DNA from: Streptomyces lucensis JCM 4490
Lineage (GTDB): Bacteria > Actinomycetota > Actinomycetes > Streptomycetales > Streptomycetaceae
Reading direction: 5' to 3'
Assembly (NCBI RefSeq): GCF_014650035.1
Contig: NZ_BMUE01000007.1
Coordinates: 1-64,000 of the forward strand
DNA: 64,000 nt
Part shown: piece after piece, positions 16,215 through 25,011 of the stretch
Numbering within the stretch: the first letter of the stretch is position 1
Layout: every line of letters begins with the position of its first letter
The notes under the pieces: generated by a model
Seen by the model: only the letters and a program-made list of their open reading frames with translations
What the model was told of the DNA's origin: nothing
Databases searched by the model: none
Made by a program: the position numbers and the translations under genes

Positions 16215-17729
16215 TCAGGAGGACTCCGGCGCCCTGACCCACCCCAGGGACCGCTCGACGGCCCGCTTCCAGTTGTCGTACTCCGACTCCCGCAGCGCGG
16301 GGTCCATGTCCGGCAGCCACTGGGCGGCCCGGTGCCAGTTGCGGCGCAGCACCTCCAGGTCCGGCCAGTAGCCGGCGGCCAGCCCCGCGGCGTAGGCGGC
16401 GCCCAGGGAGACCGTCTCGGCGACCATCGGCCGCACCACGGGCACGTCGAGCACGTCGGCGACGAACTGCATGAGCAGGTTGTCCGCCGTCATGCCGCCG
16501 TCCACCTTGAGCTGCTCGATGGCCACCGACGAGTCGGCGTTCATGGCGTCGACGACCTCCCGTGTCTGCCACCCCGTGGCCTCCAGCACCGCCCGGGCCA
16601 GGTGCCCCTTGGTGATGTACGAGGTGAGGCCGACGATGACCCCCCGCGCGTCGCTGCGCCAGTGGGGCGCGAACAGCCCCGAGAAGGCGGGGACGATGTA
16701 GCAGCCGCCGTTGTCCTCCACCGTCCGTGCGAGCGTCTCGATCTCCGCGGCGCTGCTGATCATTCCCAGGCGGTCGCGGAACCACTGGACGAGCGCGCCG
16801 GTGACGGCGATCGACCCCTCCAGCGCGTAGACCGGCTGCTGGTCCCCGATCTTGTAGCCGATGGTCGTCAGCAGCCCGTGCCGGGACCGCACGAGCTCGT
16901 TGCCGGTGTTGAGCAGCAGGAAGCCGCCGGTGCCGTACGTGCACTTCGCCTCGCCCGGCGAGAAGCAGGTCTGGCCGAAGAGGGCGGCCTGCTGGTCGCC
17001 GAGGGCGGCCGTGATGAGAACACCGGGGAGCAGCGCGCGGGCCTCGCCGTACGTCTCGGCGGAGGACCTGATCTCGGGCAGCATCGGGCGGGGCACCCCG
17101 AAGAACTCCAGCAGCTCGCCGTCCCAGGTGAGCGTGCGGGTGTTCATCAGCATGGTGCGGCTGGCGTTGGTGACGTCCGTGATGTGCAGGCCGCCGTCGG
17201 CGCCTCCGGTGAGGTTCCAGATCAGCCAGGTCTCCATCGTCCCGAAGAGCACCTCGCCGTCCTGCGCGCGCTCCTGGAGCCCCTTGACGTGGTCGAACAG
17301 CCAGCGGACGCGCAATGCCGAGAAGTAGGTCGACGGCGGCAGGCTGCACCGCTCCTCGAAGAACTCCTCCCCGGGGCGCTGCAGGAGGTCCTCCACGAGC
17401 GGCGCGGTGCGGGTGTCCTGCCAGACGATCGCCCGGCCCAGGGGGGCGCCGGTCCGCCGGTCCCACAGGACCGTCGTCTCACGCTGGTTGGCCAGGCCGA
17501 CGGCGGCGACCTGATCGGTGCCGACCCCGACGTCGGACAGGGCCTCGGGCACGGCGCGCTGCAGGTTGTGCCATATCTCGAGGGCGTCGTGCTCGACCCA
17601 GCCGGGCCTGGGGAAGTGCTGCTGGTGCGGCTTCTGCGCGACCGACACCAGCCGTCCACGGTGGTCGAACAGGATGCATCGGGTCGAGTTCGTGCCCTGA
17701 TCGATGGACATCACATACCGTTCCACCAT
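16215..17729 (-). CDS. glpK: Glycerol kinase
   Basis: 504 residues, the normal length for GlpK. The FGGY-family N-terminus has SIDQGTNSTRCILFD (phosphate-1 loop). Typical glycerol-kinase segments follow: PGWVEHDALEIW, NQRETTVLWDRRTG, KCTYGTGGFLLLNTG, the FGGY signature region around SGLFAPHWRSDARG, and DGGMTADNLLMQF. It phosphorylates glycerol to glycerol-3-phosphate with ATP. It lies 43 bases behind a GylR-type regulator on the same strand, as in the Streptomyces gyl operon, but the glycerol channel (glpF) and glycerol-3-phosphate dehydrogenase (glpD) genes of that operon are not beside it. Confidence 0.95.
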   Translation of the reverse strand: MVERYVMSIDQGTNSTRCILFDHRGRLVSVAQKPHQQHFPRPGWVEHDALEIWHNLQRAVPEALSDVGVGTDQVAAVGLANQRETTVLWDRRTGAPLGRAIVWQDTRTAPLVEDLLQRPGEEFFEERCSLPPSTYFSALRVRWLFDHVKGLQERAQDGEVLFGTMETWLIWNLTGGADGGLHITDVTNASRTMLMNTRTLTWDGELLEFFGVPRPMLPEIRSSAETYGEARALLPGVLITAALGDQQAALFGQTCFSPGEAKCTYGTGGFLLLNTGNELVRSRHGLLTTIGYKIGDQQPVYALEGSIAVTGALVQWFRDRLGMISSAAEIETLARTVEDNGGCYIVPAFSGLFAPHWRSDARGVIVGLTSYITKGHLARAVLEATGWQTREVVDAMNADSSVAIEQLKVDGGMTADNLLMQFVADVLDVPVVRPMVAETVSLGAAYAAGLAAGYWPDLEVLRRNWHRAAQWLPDMDPALRESEYDNWKRAVERSLGWVRAPESS

Positions 17730-17772
17730 GATCGGGTCTGCCTTCCGAGGGGTCGAGGGCGGCCGTTCCGGC

Positions 17773-18540
17773 TCACCAGCGGGTGGCTCCGAGGTCCCTG
17801 GAGATCGCCCGTGCGGCCTCCCGGATCAGGGTGATCAGGTGCGGGCGCGGACGGTTGTGGCTGTCGCAGATCCGCTCGACCGGACCGGACAGCCCGATCG
17901 CGCCGACGACGAGGCCGCCGTGCCCCCGGATCGGCGCGGCGAGCCCGGCCTCGCCCATGCTCATCTCCTGCACCTCGGCGGCCCACCCGAGGTCCCGGAT
18001 CTCGGCGAGTGCCTGGGCGAGCTGCCGGGGATCGACCAGGGTGTGCCGGGTGTACGCCTCCAGCTCCGGCTGCTGCGCCGGCTCCGTGATCGCGGTCCCG
18101 TAGGCCAGCAGGACCTTGCCGAGGGACGAGGCGTGCAGGGGCAGCAGCGCGCCCACGTCCAGCGTCTGAAAGGTGTCGTCCGGACGGAACACGTGGTGGA
18201 CGATGAGGACGCTGCCTTCCAGGGGCGTTCCCAGGCGTACCGACTCCCCGCTGCGGGCGGCCAGGGCGTCGGCCCAGTTGAGCGAGCGCGAGCGCAGCTC
18301 GTTGACGTCCAGATAGCTGGTGCCGAGGTGCAGCAGCGCGGCCCCCAGCTGGTACTTCCCGGTCGCCTCGTCCTGCTCCACGAAGTCCACGTGCTGCAGC
18401 GTGCGAAGAATGCCGTGCGCCGTGCCCTTCGCCAGCCCGAGCGAGGCCGCCACCTCGCCGAGCCCGAGTCGGCGGGGCCCGCCGGCGAGCAGACGCAGGA
18501 TCGCCGCCGCCCGTTCGATCGACTGGACTGGGCCGGCCAT
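17773..18540 (-). CDS. gylR: IclR-family regulator, GylR-like
   Basis: 255 residues. The N-terminal winged helix has VQSIERAAAILRLL and LGLAKGTAHGILRTL, followed by the C-terminal IclR effector domain (LHASSLGKVLLAYG; AAPIRGHGGLVVGAIGLSGP). GylR represses the glycerol operon of Streptomyces and is relieved by glycerol-3-phosphate. The gene directly precedes glpK, which fixes the likely target. A divergent gene for an RsbW-like kinase lies about 195 bases away, so the gap between holds promoters for both. The gene name rests on context and family resemblance. Confidence 0.8.
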   Translation of the reverse strand: MAGPVQSIERAAAILRLLAGGPRRLGLGEVAASLGLAKGTAHGILRTLQHVDFVEQDEATGKYQLGAALLHLGTSYLDVNELRSRSLNWADALAARSGESVRLGTPLEGSVLIVHHVFRPDDTFQTLDVGALLPLHASSLGKVLLAYGTAITEPAQQPELEAYTRHTLVDPRQLAQALAEIRDLGWAAEVQEMSMGEAGLAAPIRGHGGLVVGAIGLSGPVERICDSHNRPRPHLITLIREAARAISRDLGATRW

Positions 18541-18638
18541 GAGGCGAGCCTAGTACCGGCAGGACCGGATCGCCGCGCGGAGGGCCGCATCGAGGTCGGC
18601 CAGGAAGATCCTCGTTCGGCAATGCCGACCGCGGTTCA

Positions 18639-18667
18639 TTGACCCGGCCGATTTGTGTTCATAACGT
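18639..18667 (+). promoter_or_regulatory. Candidate sigma-70-type promoter of the RsbW-like kinase gene
   Basis: TTGACC, a 17-base spacer, then TAACGT. Transcription would begin near 18674, which excludes the upstream GTG/ATG starts and favours the ATG at 18736. Confidence 0.45.
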
Positions 18668-18735
18668 TCCCCATGGCCCGGAAAGCACGGAGAGACGGCA
18701 CACCGGACCGCGGCCCACTCGACCCGGGAGAGAAC

Positions 18736-19161
18736 ATGGCGGCACAGCTCAACACGCTGCTCAGGGCGGCATACGAACACGTGTGTCCGGTGCCGCCCGT
18801 CGCCGGCGCCGTCTGCGCCGTACGCCGACGGGTGAGGGCGGTTCTCGCGGACTGGAGCGTGCCCGCGGACATCGCCGAGGAAGCGCTGCTCGTCGTGTCG
18901 GAGCTCGTCACCAACGCCGTCGTCCACGCCCGGCCCCCGGCCGTACTGCGGCTGTCGTTGGCGCAGGCCGACGGCGCGCCCACCGTGCGGATCGAGGTCA
19001 CCGACGCGGGCCCGGCGCTCGCGGTGGGACAGGCCCTCCTGGGGATCGACCCGGACGAGCACGGACGCGGCGAGGCCATCGTGCACGCCCTGGCGACCCG
19101 GCACGGCATACGCGTCCACTCGGGCGGTGTCACCCGCTGGGCCGATCTCGTCGCCGCCTGA
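18736..19161 (+). CDS. RsbW-like ATP-binding serine kinase / anti-sigma factor
   Basis: 141 residues of the GHKL ATPase family (HATPase_c_2). The N-box is VVSELVTNAVVHA, the G1 region EVTDAGPALAV, and the G2 region HGRGEAIVHALA, where the usual second glycine-leucine is less regular. Proteins of this kind phosphorylate anti-sigma antagonists and bind sigma factors of the sigma-B group, or regulate other stress outputs. The start follows GGGAGAG. The SpoIIE-type phosphatase gene on the opposite strand converges on it with under 100 bases between stops; a kinase and a phosphatase of the same partner-switching system are often neighbours. Confidence 0.8.
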   Translation: MAAQLNTLLRAAYEHVCPVPPVAGAVCAVRRRVRAVLADWSVPADIAEEALLVVSELVTNAVVHARPPAVLRLSLAQADGAPTVRIEVTDAGPALAVGQALLGIDPDEHGRGEAIVHALATRHGIRVHSGGVTRWADLVAA

Positions 19162-19207
19162 GCCGCAGCCCCGACCGCGACCGAAGGCCGGCCCGGACCT
19201 GAAGCGG

Positions 19208-19259
19208 AACACCGGGCACCGCACGGACTACACAACACCGGGCACCGCACGGACTACAC
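19208..19259. repeat. Perfect tandem duplication of 26 bases
   Basis: The unit beginning AACACCGGGCACCGCACGGA occurs twice with no gap. The second copy includes the stop codon and the last residue or two of the SpoIIE-type phosphatase gene on the minus strand, so the duplication probably arose by slippage at that gene's end. Confidence 0.9.
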
Positions 19260-20414
19260 GCAGACCGCCGGTTCGTCCGCGGTCCGCCTGCGCAGCAGGA
19301 ACAGGGCCGCGTCGTCGTGCAGCCGGCCGCCCACGTGCGCCAGCAGCTCGTCGTGGAGCGCCGTGAGCATGCGCGCCGGGTCGTCCGAGACATGGCGGGC
19401 CACCCCCTCGGCGAGCGGATAGAACTCCCGGGCGTGATCGCGGGCCTCGGTGACCCCGTCGGTGTAGAGCAGCAGCCGGTCGCCCACCGCGAACCGGAGC
19501 CGCTGCAGGCGTGGGGCCTGGCCGGACAGGGCACGCAGCCCGAGGGGCGGAGCGGGATGGTCGGGCTCCACCGCAGTGACGTCCCCGGACGCGGTGATCA
19601 GCAGCGGCGGTGCGTGCCCGCAGTTGACCAGCTCCAGCTGTTCCGGCCCCGGGTGGCCGGCGACCACGGCGGTGACGAAGTCGTCGGGGCCGAGGTTGCG
19701 CGCCAGACTCCGCTCGATCCTGCCGACGACGGCGAGCAGATCGGCCTCGTCGTGCGCGGCCTCGCGGAAGACGCCCAGCACGAGTGCGGCGGTCCCCACG
19801 GCCGGCAGTCCCTTGCCCCGCACGTCGCCGACGATCAGCCGCACCCCGTGCGAGGTGCGCACCAGCGCGTAGAAGTCCCCGCCGATCCGCGCCTCCGCCG
19901 CCGCGGCGCTGTAGCGGACGGCCGCCTGGAACGGGCCGACGGTCTCCGGGACGGGCTGGAGCAGCGCGTGCTGGGCGGCCTCCGCGACCGAGCGGACCGC
20001 GGCGAGCACCCGTTCCCGGCGGACGCGCAGCGCGCTGGCCAGGCCACTGGCCGCGGTGACGGTCAGCAGGACGGACAGCACGGCCGTCAGCTCGTGACCG
20101 GGAACCCGGTGCCTGCCGCCCAGCAGCACGGCCACGGCGGCCGCCAGCAGGCCGGCGCACAGCACGCCGCGCGGCCCGTTGGTGGTGGCGGCCAGTGCGG
20201 GCCCGGCCGCCAGCAGCGGCAGCCAGATCATTCCCGCGCCGCCGACGACGTCGACCAGCACGACGGCGACGACGACCAGTACCGGCAGCGCGGACAGTGC
20301 GGCGGCCGGGTGCCCGGCCGCACGCCGTCGCATCGATGCCCACGCACCCGCCGCACGGTGACCGGACAGCCGCTTCGGCACGTGGCCGCCGCCTTCGAGT
20401 GGAGCCTGGCTCAT
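19254..20414 (-). CDS. Membrane-bound PP2C-type phosphatase (SpoIIE family)
   Basis: 386 residues. About residues 35-135 hold four hydrophobic segments (LSALPVLVVVAVVLVDVVG is the first), so the protein is anchored in the membrane. The C-terminal PP2C/SpoIIE domain has ARIGGDFYALV, LIVGDVRGKGLPAVGTAALVL, VNCGHAPPLL, RLLLYTDGVTEARD and HDDAALFLLRR, including the aspartates that bind metal. Such phosphatases dephosphorylate anti-sigma antagonist proteins in stress signalling. The chosen ATG has a weak ribosome site; an in-frame GTG twelve codons later is possible. It converges on an RsbW-like kinase gene. Confidence 0.85.
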   Translation of the reverse strand: MSQAPLEGGGHVPKRLSGHRAAGAWASMRRRAAGHPAAALSALPVLVVVAVVLVDVVGGAGMIWLPLLAAGPALAATTNGPRGVLCAGLLAAAVAVLLGGRHRVPGHELTAVLSVLLTVTAASGLASALRVRRERVLAAVRSVAEAAQHALLQPVPETVGPFQAAVRYSAAAAEARIGGDFYALVRTSHGVRLIVGDVRGKGLPAVGTAALVLGVFREAAHDEADLLAVVGRIERSLARNLGPDDFVTAVVAGHPGPEQLELVNCGHAPPLLITASGDVTAVEPDHPAPPLGLRALSGQAPRLQRLRFAVGDRLLLYTDGVTEARDHAREFYPLAEGVARHVSDDPARMLTALHDELLAHVGGRLHDDAALFLLRRRTADEPAVCV

Positions 20415-20515
20415 GTTCCGTCCGCAGTCCTCACCTGTGTGCGGGGCGCGCACCCGCACCTGCCCTCGCGATCCAGGAGACGGGTTCGGCGCGGGCGGCC
20501 ACAAGCAGCGGGTTT

Positions 20516-21274
20516 TCAGATAGTGAGCGAGAGCCCCCTGGTCACACGGCTCGCGATCGGAAGCAGCCGCGCTCCGACCTCCCGCAGCTGGGCGTGCCGC
20601 CCCACCGGCAGGGACACACCGAGCGCACCGATCATGTCCCCGCAGTACACGGGCACCGCGACGCACACCGTACCGAGCGCGTACTCCTCCAGGTCGGTGA
20701 CGGCGGGTGCCATGGGGGAGGAGTCGAGCCGGCGCAGCAGCTCGGGAACACTGGTGACGGTGCGGGGCGTGAGAGCGGCGAGGCCATGCCTGGACAGGTA
20801 GTCCCGGCGGGCCTCCTCGTCCAGCTCGCGCAGCACGGACTTGCCGAGCGCGGTGGCGTGCCCGGCGTCCGCGAACCCCACCCACAGGTCCACCCGCGGG
20901 GCGCGGGGGCCGTCGACGATCTCGGCGACCCGGATCTCGCCGTCCTCGTAGAACGTCAGGTAGGCGGCGGTCGACAGTTCGTCCCGCAGGCCGGCCAGCG
21001 TCGGGCGGACCCGGTTGAGCACGGCCTGCGCCCGGCCCGCCGTGTGCAAGGACTTCACCTTGTCGCCCAGGACGAAGCAGCCGTCGGGCAGCTTCCGCAC
21101 GTAGCCGTCGGTCACCAGGGTGCGCAGCAGGTGATAGGTGGTGGCCAGGGGCAGCCCCGTCTCCCGCGCCAGCTGCTTCGCCGGCGCGCCGTTCTCGTGC
21201 ACGCTCACCGCCTCCAGCAGACGGAAGGCCCGCTGCACGGACGTGATGAGCGTGGGTCCGTCCCGAGCACCCAC
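20516..21274 (-). CDS. IclR-family transcriptional regulator
   Basis: About 252 residues from a GTG start; upstream in-frame starts exist and the true start is uncertain because none has a clear ribosome site. The helix-turn-helix region reads KQLARETGLPLATTYHLLRTL, and the effector domain has FADAGHATALGKSVLREL and GTVCVAVPVYCGDMIGALGVSLPVG. It is divergent from the GMC oxidoreductase/patatin pair, with about 170 bases between, so it likely regulates that pair and itself. The ligand is unknown; the target genes suggest a lipid or sterol-like molecule. Confidence 0.8.
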   Translation of the reverse strand: MGARDGPTLITSVQRAFRLLEAVSVHENGAPAKQLARETGLPLATTYHLLRTLVTDGYVRKLPDGCFVLGDKVKSLHTAGRAQAVLNRVRPTLAGLRDELSTAAYLTFYEDGEIRVAEIVDGPRAPRVDLWVGFADAGHATALGKSVLRELDEEARRDYLSRHGLAALTPRTVTSVPELLRRLDSSPMAPAVTDLEEYALGTVCVAVPVYCGDMIGALGVSLPVGRHAQLREVGARLLPIASRVTRGLSLTI

Positions 21275-21446
21275 AGCACAAGGCTGCGCCGCGCGCCCGT
21301 CGCAGGCAAGAGCGACAGTACGACCGTGCGTCCGGGCACGCCCGCACCGCCGGAACCGGCGCCGGGCCGCGCGTTTGACAGCCGCGCAGGCCGGCCGCTT
21401 ACTGAAAAGGAGATCCGGGCCCTGGGGAGACATCACGGAGGGTTCC

Positions 21447-23159
21447 ATGGACTCATTCGACGCGGTTGTCGTCGGCTCCGGATTCGGTGGATCGGTGACG
21501 GCGTTCCGCCTCGCCGAAGCAGGGCTGCGGGTATGCGTTCTGGAGCGCGGAAAGGAATACCCGCCCGGCTCCTTCCCCCGCAATCCGCACGAGACGGCCA
21601 AGAACTTCTGGGACCCGGACTTCCGGATGTACGGCCTGTTCGACCTGTGGAGCTTCTCGAAGCTGGACGCCCTGGTCTCCAGCGGTCTGGGCGGCGGATC
21701 CCTGATCTACGCCAATGTTCTGCTCCGCAAGCCCGAGAAGTGGTTCGTGCACGAGACGTTCGAGGGCGGCTACGAATCCTGGCCGGTGACCCGCGCGGAC
21801 CTCGACCCGTACTACGACCGGGTCGAGACCATGCTCGGCGCGAATCCGTATCCCTTCGCCGAGAAGCCGTACCAGGACACGCCCAAGACGATCGCCATGC
21901 GCCAGGCCGCCGAACGGCTGGGCCTGCCCTGGCAGTTGCCGCCCCTGGCCGTCGCGTTCGCCGAGGAGGAGCATCCGCCGGTGCCCGGGGTCCCCATCGA
22001 GGGCGGCGAGAACAACCTGCACGGCAGCCCCCGCTACACCTGCCGCCTCGTCGGCGAGTGCGACCTGGGGTGCAACTTCGGGAGCAAGAACAGCCTGGAC
22101 TTCACCTACCTCAGCGCGGCCAAGCAACTCGGCGCGGACATCCGTACGTTGTGCGAGGTCCGCTCCTTCGAGCGGCTGGACCACGGATTCCTGGTCACCT
22201 ACCTCGAACACCGTCCCACCGGTGATGGAGACCCGCCGGAGCCCCCGGTCCGGCGCACCGTCAGGACCAGACGGCTGGTGCTCTCCGCAGGCGCCCTGGG
22301 AACGCCGTACCTGCTGCTCAGGAACCGCAGCGCCTTCCCCGGGCTCAGCCCGGCGCTCGGCAGCCGCTTCTGCGGCAACGGCGACTTCCTCGGGCTGCTG
22401 TTCAGGGCGAGGACGAAGCGCCGCGCCGGCGACGGCGACGAGGAGGTGACGGCACCCCGGCTGCTGGAGCCCGGCTTCGGCCCCGTCATCACCAGCGCGA
22501 TGCTCATGCGCGACGGGCACGACGGCGGCGGGGCCGCGGGCCGGGGCTTCTACCTGGAGGACGCCGGCTACCCGGAGTTCCTCAACTGGCTGGTCGAGGA
22601 CAACGTGCTGACCCTGTCCGGGCGCGTCGGACGGTTCCTGCTGCGGCGCGGCTGGTCCCAGCTGACCGCGAGCCCCCGCAGCCGGGTGGGCCGGCAGGTC
22701 TCCGGCGCACTGGGCAAGGGCCGGCTGACGGCGGCCTCCCTGCCGCTCCTCGGCATGGGCAGGGACGTCCCCAACGGCCGCCTGTTCCTGCGTGAGGGCA
22801 ATCTGGACCTCGCCTGGGACCTGACCCCCTCCGGGCCCTACTTCGACCGGATGAACCGGACCATGCGGCGGGTCGCGCACAGCCTCGGAGGGATATACGC
22901 CTCCAGCCCGCTGTGGTGGCTGAACCGGCTGATCACCGTGCATCCGCTCGGCGGCGCCCCCATGGGCCGCGACCGGCGCGAAGGGGTGGTGGACTCCTTC
23001 GGGCAGGTGCACGACTGCCCCGGGCTGTCGATCGCGGACGGCTCCGTCATGCCCGGACCCGTGGGGACGAACCCCTCGCTCACCATCGCGGCGATGGCCG
23101 ACCGGTCGGCCGACCGGATCATCGAGGACCACGACAAGCACCCTGCGGGGCCGTCATGA
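21447..23159 (+). CDS. GMC-family FAD oxidoreductase, cholesterol-oxidase-like
   Basis: 570 residues. The N-terminal FAD motif VVVGSGFGGSVTAFRLAEAG covers residues 7-26. VSSGLGGGSLIYANVLLRKP near residue 80 and the C-terminal HPLGGAPMGRD and GTNPSLTIAAMADR segments are the conserved flavin contacts of cholesterol-oxidase-like GMC enzymes. LSAGALGTPYLLLRNR is the usual middle motif. It has no signal peptide and should be cytoplasmic or membrane-associated. CGGAGGG precedes the ATG. Its stop overlaps the start of the patatin-like gene by four bases (ATGA), so the two are made together. Oxidation of a sterol or another hydrophobic alcohol is likely. Confidence 0.85.
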   Translation: MDSFDAVVVGSGFGGSVTAFRLAEAGLRVCVLERGKEYPPGSFPRNPHETAKNFWDPDFRMYGLFDLWSFSKLDALVSSGLGGGSLIYANVLLRKPEKWFVHETFEGGYESWPVTRADLDPYYDRVETMLGANPYPFAEKPYQDTPKTIAMRQAAERLGLPWQLPPLAVAFAEEEHPPVPGVPIEGGENNLHGSPRYTCRLVGECDLGCNFGSKNSLDFTYLSAAKQLGADIRTLCEVRSFERLDHGFLVTYLEHRPTGDGDPPEPPVRRTVRTRRLVLSAGALGTPYLLLRNRSAFPGLSPALGSRFCGNGDFLGLLFRARTKRRAGDGDEEVTAPRLLEPGFGPVITSAMLMRDGHDGGGAAGRGFYLEDAGYPEFLNWLVEDNVLTLSGRVGRFLLRRGWSQLTASPRSRVGRQVSGALGKGRLTAASLPLLGMGRDVPNGRLFLREGNLDLAWDLTPSGPYFDRMNRTMRRVAHSLGGIYASSPLWWLNRLITVHPLGGAPMGRDRREGVVDSFGQVHDCPGLSIADGSVMPGPVGTNPSLTIAAMADRSADRIIEDHDKHPAGPS

Positions 23160-24760
23160 CGAACGACCACGAGTCGCACGACCACGAGCCGCACGACCGC
23201 GAATCGCACGACCGCGAAAGGCACGACCACGGCACGGGAGGGGACGGGGCCCCGCGCAGATCACTGCTCCTGGCCGGAGGCGGCGTGAAGGTGGCGTTCC
23301 AGGCGGGCGTCCTCCAGGTCCTCCTCGACGAGGCCCGACTGCGCTTCGACCACGTCGACGGCGCCAGCGGCGGCATCTTCAACCTCGCCATGTACTGCCA
23401 GGGCATGTCGGGACGGGACATCGCGGACAACTGGCGTCGGCTGCGTCCCCTGAAGGGCGTCAGCCTGAACTGGCGCGAACTGCCCAAGGGCCCGTACGCC
23501 CGTTCCCTGTTCACCCTGGAGGGGTACCGCCGTCATGTCTTCCCGGACTGGGGGCTCGACTGGGAGCGGATCAGGGCCACCGACCGCGTCGCCACCTTCA
23601 ACCTCTACAACTTCAGCGCCAACGAACTCCAGCCGGTGACCGCCGACCGGATGGACGAGGACCGCCTCCGCGCCGGGGTGTCCCTGCCGATGTGGTTCCC
23701 TCCCGTGGTCATCGACGGACAGACCTACATCGACCCCGTCTACCTGACCGACGCCAACGTCGAGGAGGCCATCCGGCGCGGCTGCGACGAACTGTGGATC
23801 ATCTGGACGGTCAGCCGGCGCCGGCGCTGGCGCGACGGGTTCGTCGCCAACTACTTCCACATCATCGAAACCGTCGCCAACGGCCGGCTGAAACACTGGC
23901 TCGACCGCGTGGAGGCCAGCAACGCGGCCCTCCGCCGCGGCGAGCAGGGGGAGTTCGGGCGCCCGATCGACGTCCGCACGATCGAGGCCGAGGTGCCCCT
24001 GCACTATCTGATCAACTTCGGCCGGGACCGGTTCGCCCAGGCCGTCGAGCTCGGGGTGTGCAAGGCCCGTCAGTGGTGCGCGGACCAGGGCATCCCGTAC
24101 ACACCTGCCCGGTCCCCGGACCGCCCGCGCGACACGACCCGCCTGAGCTTCAGCGAACGCATGGTCGGCGCGGTCGCCTTCGGCGAGAAGGAGTACGACG
24201 CCCCGGCCGCCGCGGCCTCCGGCACGGTCGCCCGCCTGGACCTGCGCCTGACGGCCGGCATCAAGGGAGTGGACCGCTTCATCGCCGACCCCCGTCACGA
24301 AGCGTCCCTGACCGGTCGGGTCATCTGCCAGGAACTCGGCGGACGGCTTCCCGTCGAACACGGCAGCCTGCGGCTGCTCGTCGAGGACCGGGACCCGGAA
24401 CACCTGCGGATGCTGTACCGGATCCACTTCACCGACCGTGCGGGCCACCCGCTCACGCTCACCGGCTTCAAGGACGTCGGCGAGGACTCACGGCGCGGAC
24501 TGTGGAACGACACGACCGTCCTGTACACACGCGTCCTGCGCGGCCACCTCGCTCCCGAAGAGGACGACGCGGCCGAGGTGGTCGCCTCGGGGACCGTCCG
24601 CATCCGCCCGGCCGACTTCCTGAAGCAGCTGACGACCTTCCGCGTACAGGCGCCGACCCTGGGCGCCCGGGTCACCGTACTGCGCCGCTTCGGGCAGTTC
24701 TTCCTCGGCAGGCTGTGGGACGTCTACGGCCAGAACGTCCTGGCCTGGTCGCCGCTGTGA
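23156..24760 (+). CDS. Patatin-like phospholipase with extra C-terminal domain
   Basis: 534 residues. After a His/Asp/Glu/Arg-rich leader (residues 4-26), the patatin core has the oxyanion loop AGGGVKVAFQAG and the nucleophile elbow GASGG. The usual D-G-G/A dyad site is less standard, reading YIDPVYLTDAN. Residues beyond about 360 form a separate beta-rich domain (VICQELGGRLPVEHGSLRLL; LTLTGFKDVGEDSRRGLWND) that in my recollection also occurs in large GMC-type oxidoreductase polypeptides. Translational coupling with the oxidoreductase suggests one hydrolyses a lipid ester and the other oxidises the alcohol released. Lipase activity is inferred from the Ser elbow. Confidence 0.8.
   Translation: MTNDHESHDHEPHDRESHDRERHDHGTGGDGAPRRSLLLAGGGVKVAFQAGVLQVLLDEARLRFDHVDGASGGIFNLAMYCQGMSGRDIADNWRRLRPLKGVSLNWRELPKGPYARSLFTLEGYRRHVFPDWGLDWERIRATDRVATFNLYNFSANELQPVTADRMDEDRLRAGVSLPMWFPPVVIDGQTYIDPVYLTDANVEEAIRRGCDELWIIWTVSRRRRWRDGFVANYFHIIETVANGRLKHWLDRVEASNAALRRGEQGEFGRPIDVRTIEAEVPLHYLINFGRDRFAQAVELGVCKARQWCADQGIPYTPARSPDRPRDTTRLSFSERMVGAVAFGEKEYDAPAAAASGTVARLDLRLTAGIKGVDRFIADPRHEASLTGRVICQELGGRLPVEHGSLRLLVEDRDPEHLRMLYRIHFTDRAGHPLTLTGFKDVGEDSRRGLWNDTTVLYTRVLRGHLAPEEDDAAEVVASGTVRIRPADFLKQLTTFRVQAPTLGARVTVLRRFGQFFLGRLWDVYGQNVLAWSPL
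23165..23232 (+). repeat. 15-base tandem repeat coding a His/Asp-rich leader
   Basis: About four and a half copies of a GACCACGAGTCGCAC-like unit encode pentapeptides such as DHESH, DHEPH, DRESH and DRERH at the very start of the patatin-like protein. The run may bind metal or be a slippage-prone spacer. Confidence 0.8.
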
Positions 24761-24809
24761 ACCCCGCCGCGGCCGAGCCCCGGGGACGGCCGGCGCGGGA
24801 CGCCCGGCA

Positions 24810-24847
24810 CGGGGCCGCTGCGCACGTCGGCCGGCGCAGCGGCCCCG
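24810..24847 (+). terminator. Strong hairpin after the oxidoreductase/patatin operon
   Basis: CGGGGCCGCTGCGC pairs perfectly with GCGCAGCGGCCCCG (14 pairs) around a 10-base loop, 49 bases after the patatin stop. The remaining gap up to the next gene shows no other element. Confidence 0.75.
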
Positions 24848-25011
24848 CCGTACCGTCCCGGTCCGCTTCCCCGGTGAGCGTCCGGCGCCGGCCGGGTCAC
24901 CCGCGGTGCGCCGGCCGAGAGCGGCCGCGTCCGTCACCGACCGCCCGCGCCGCGGAGGGGTAGAAGTGGAGTGATGGCCGGAACACCGGGGGACCACAGG
25001 GAGCAGGTGTG

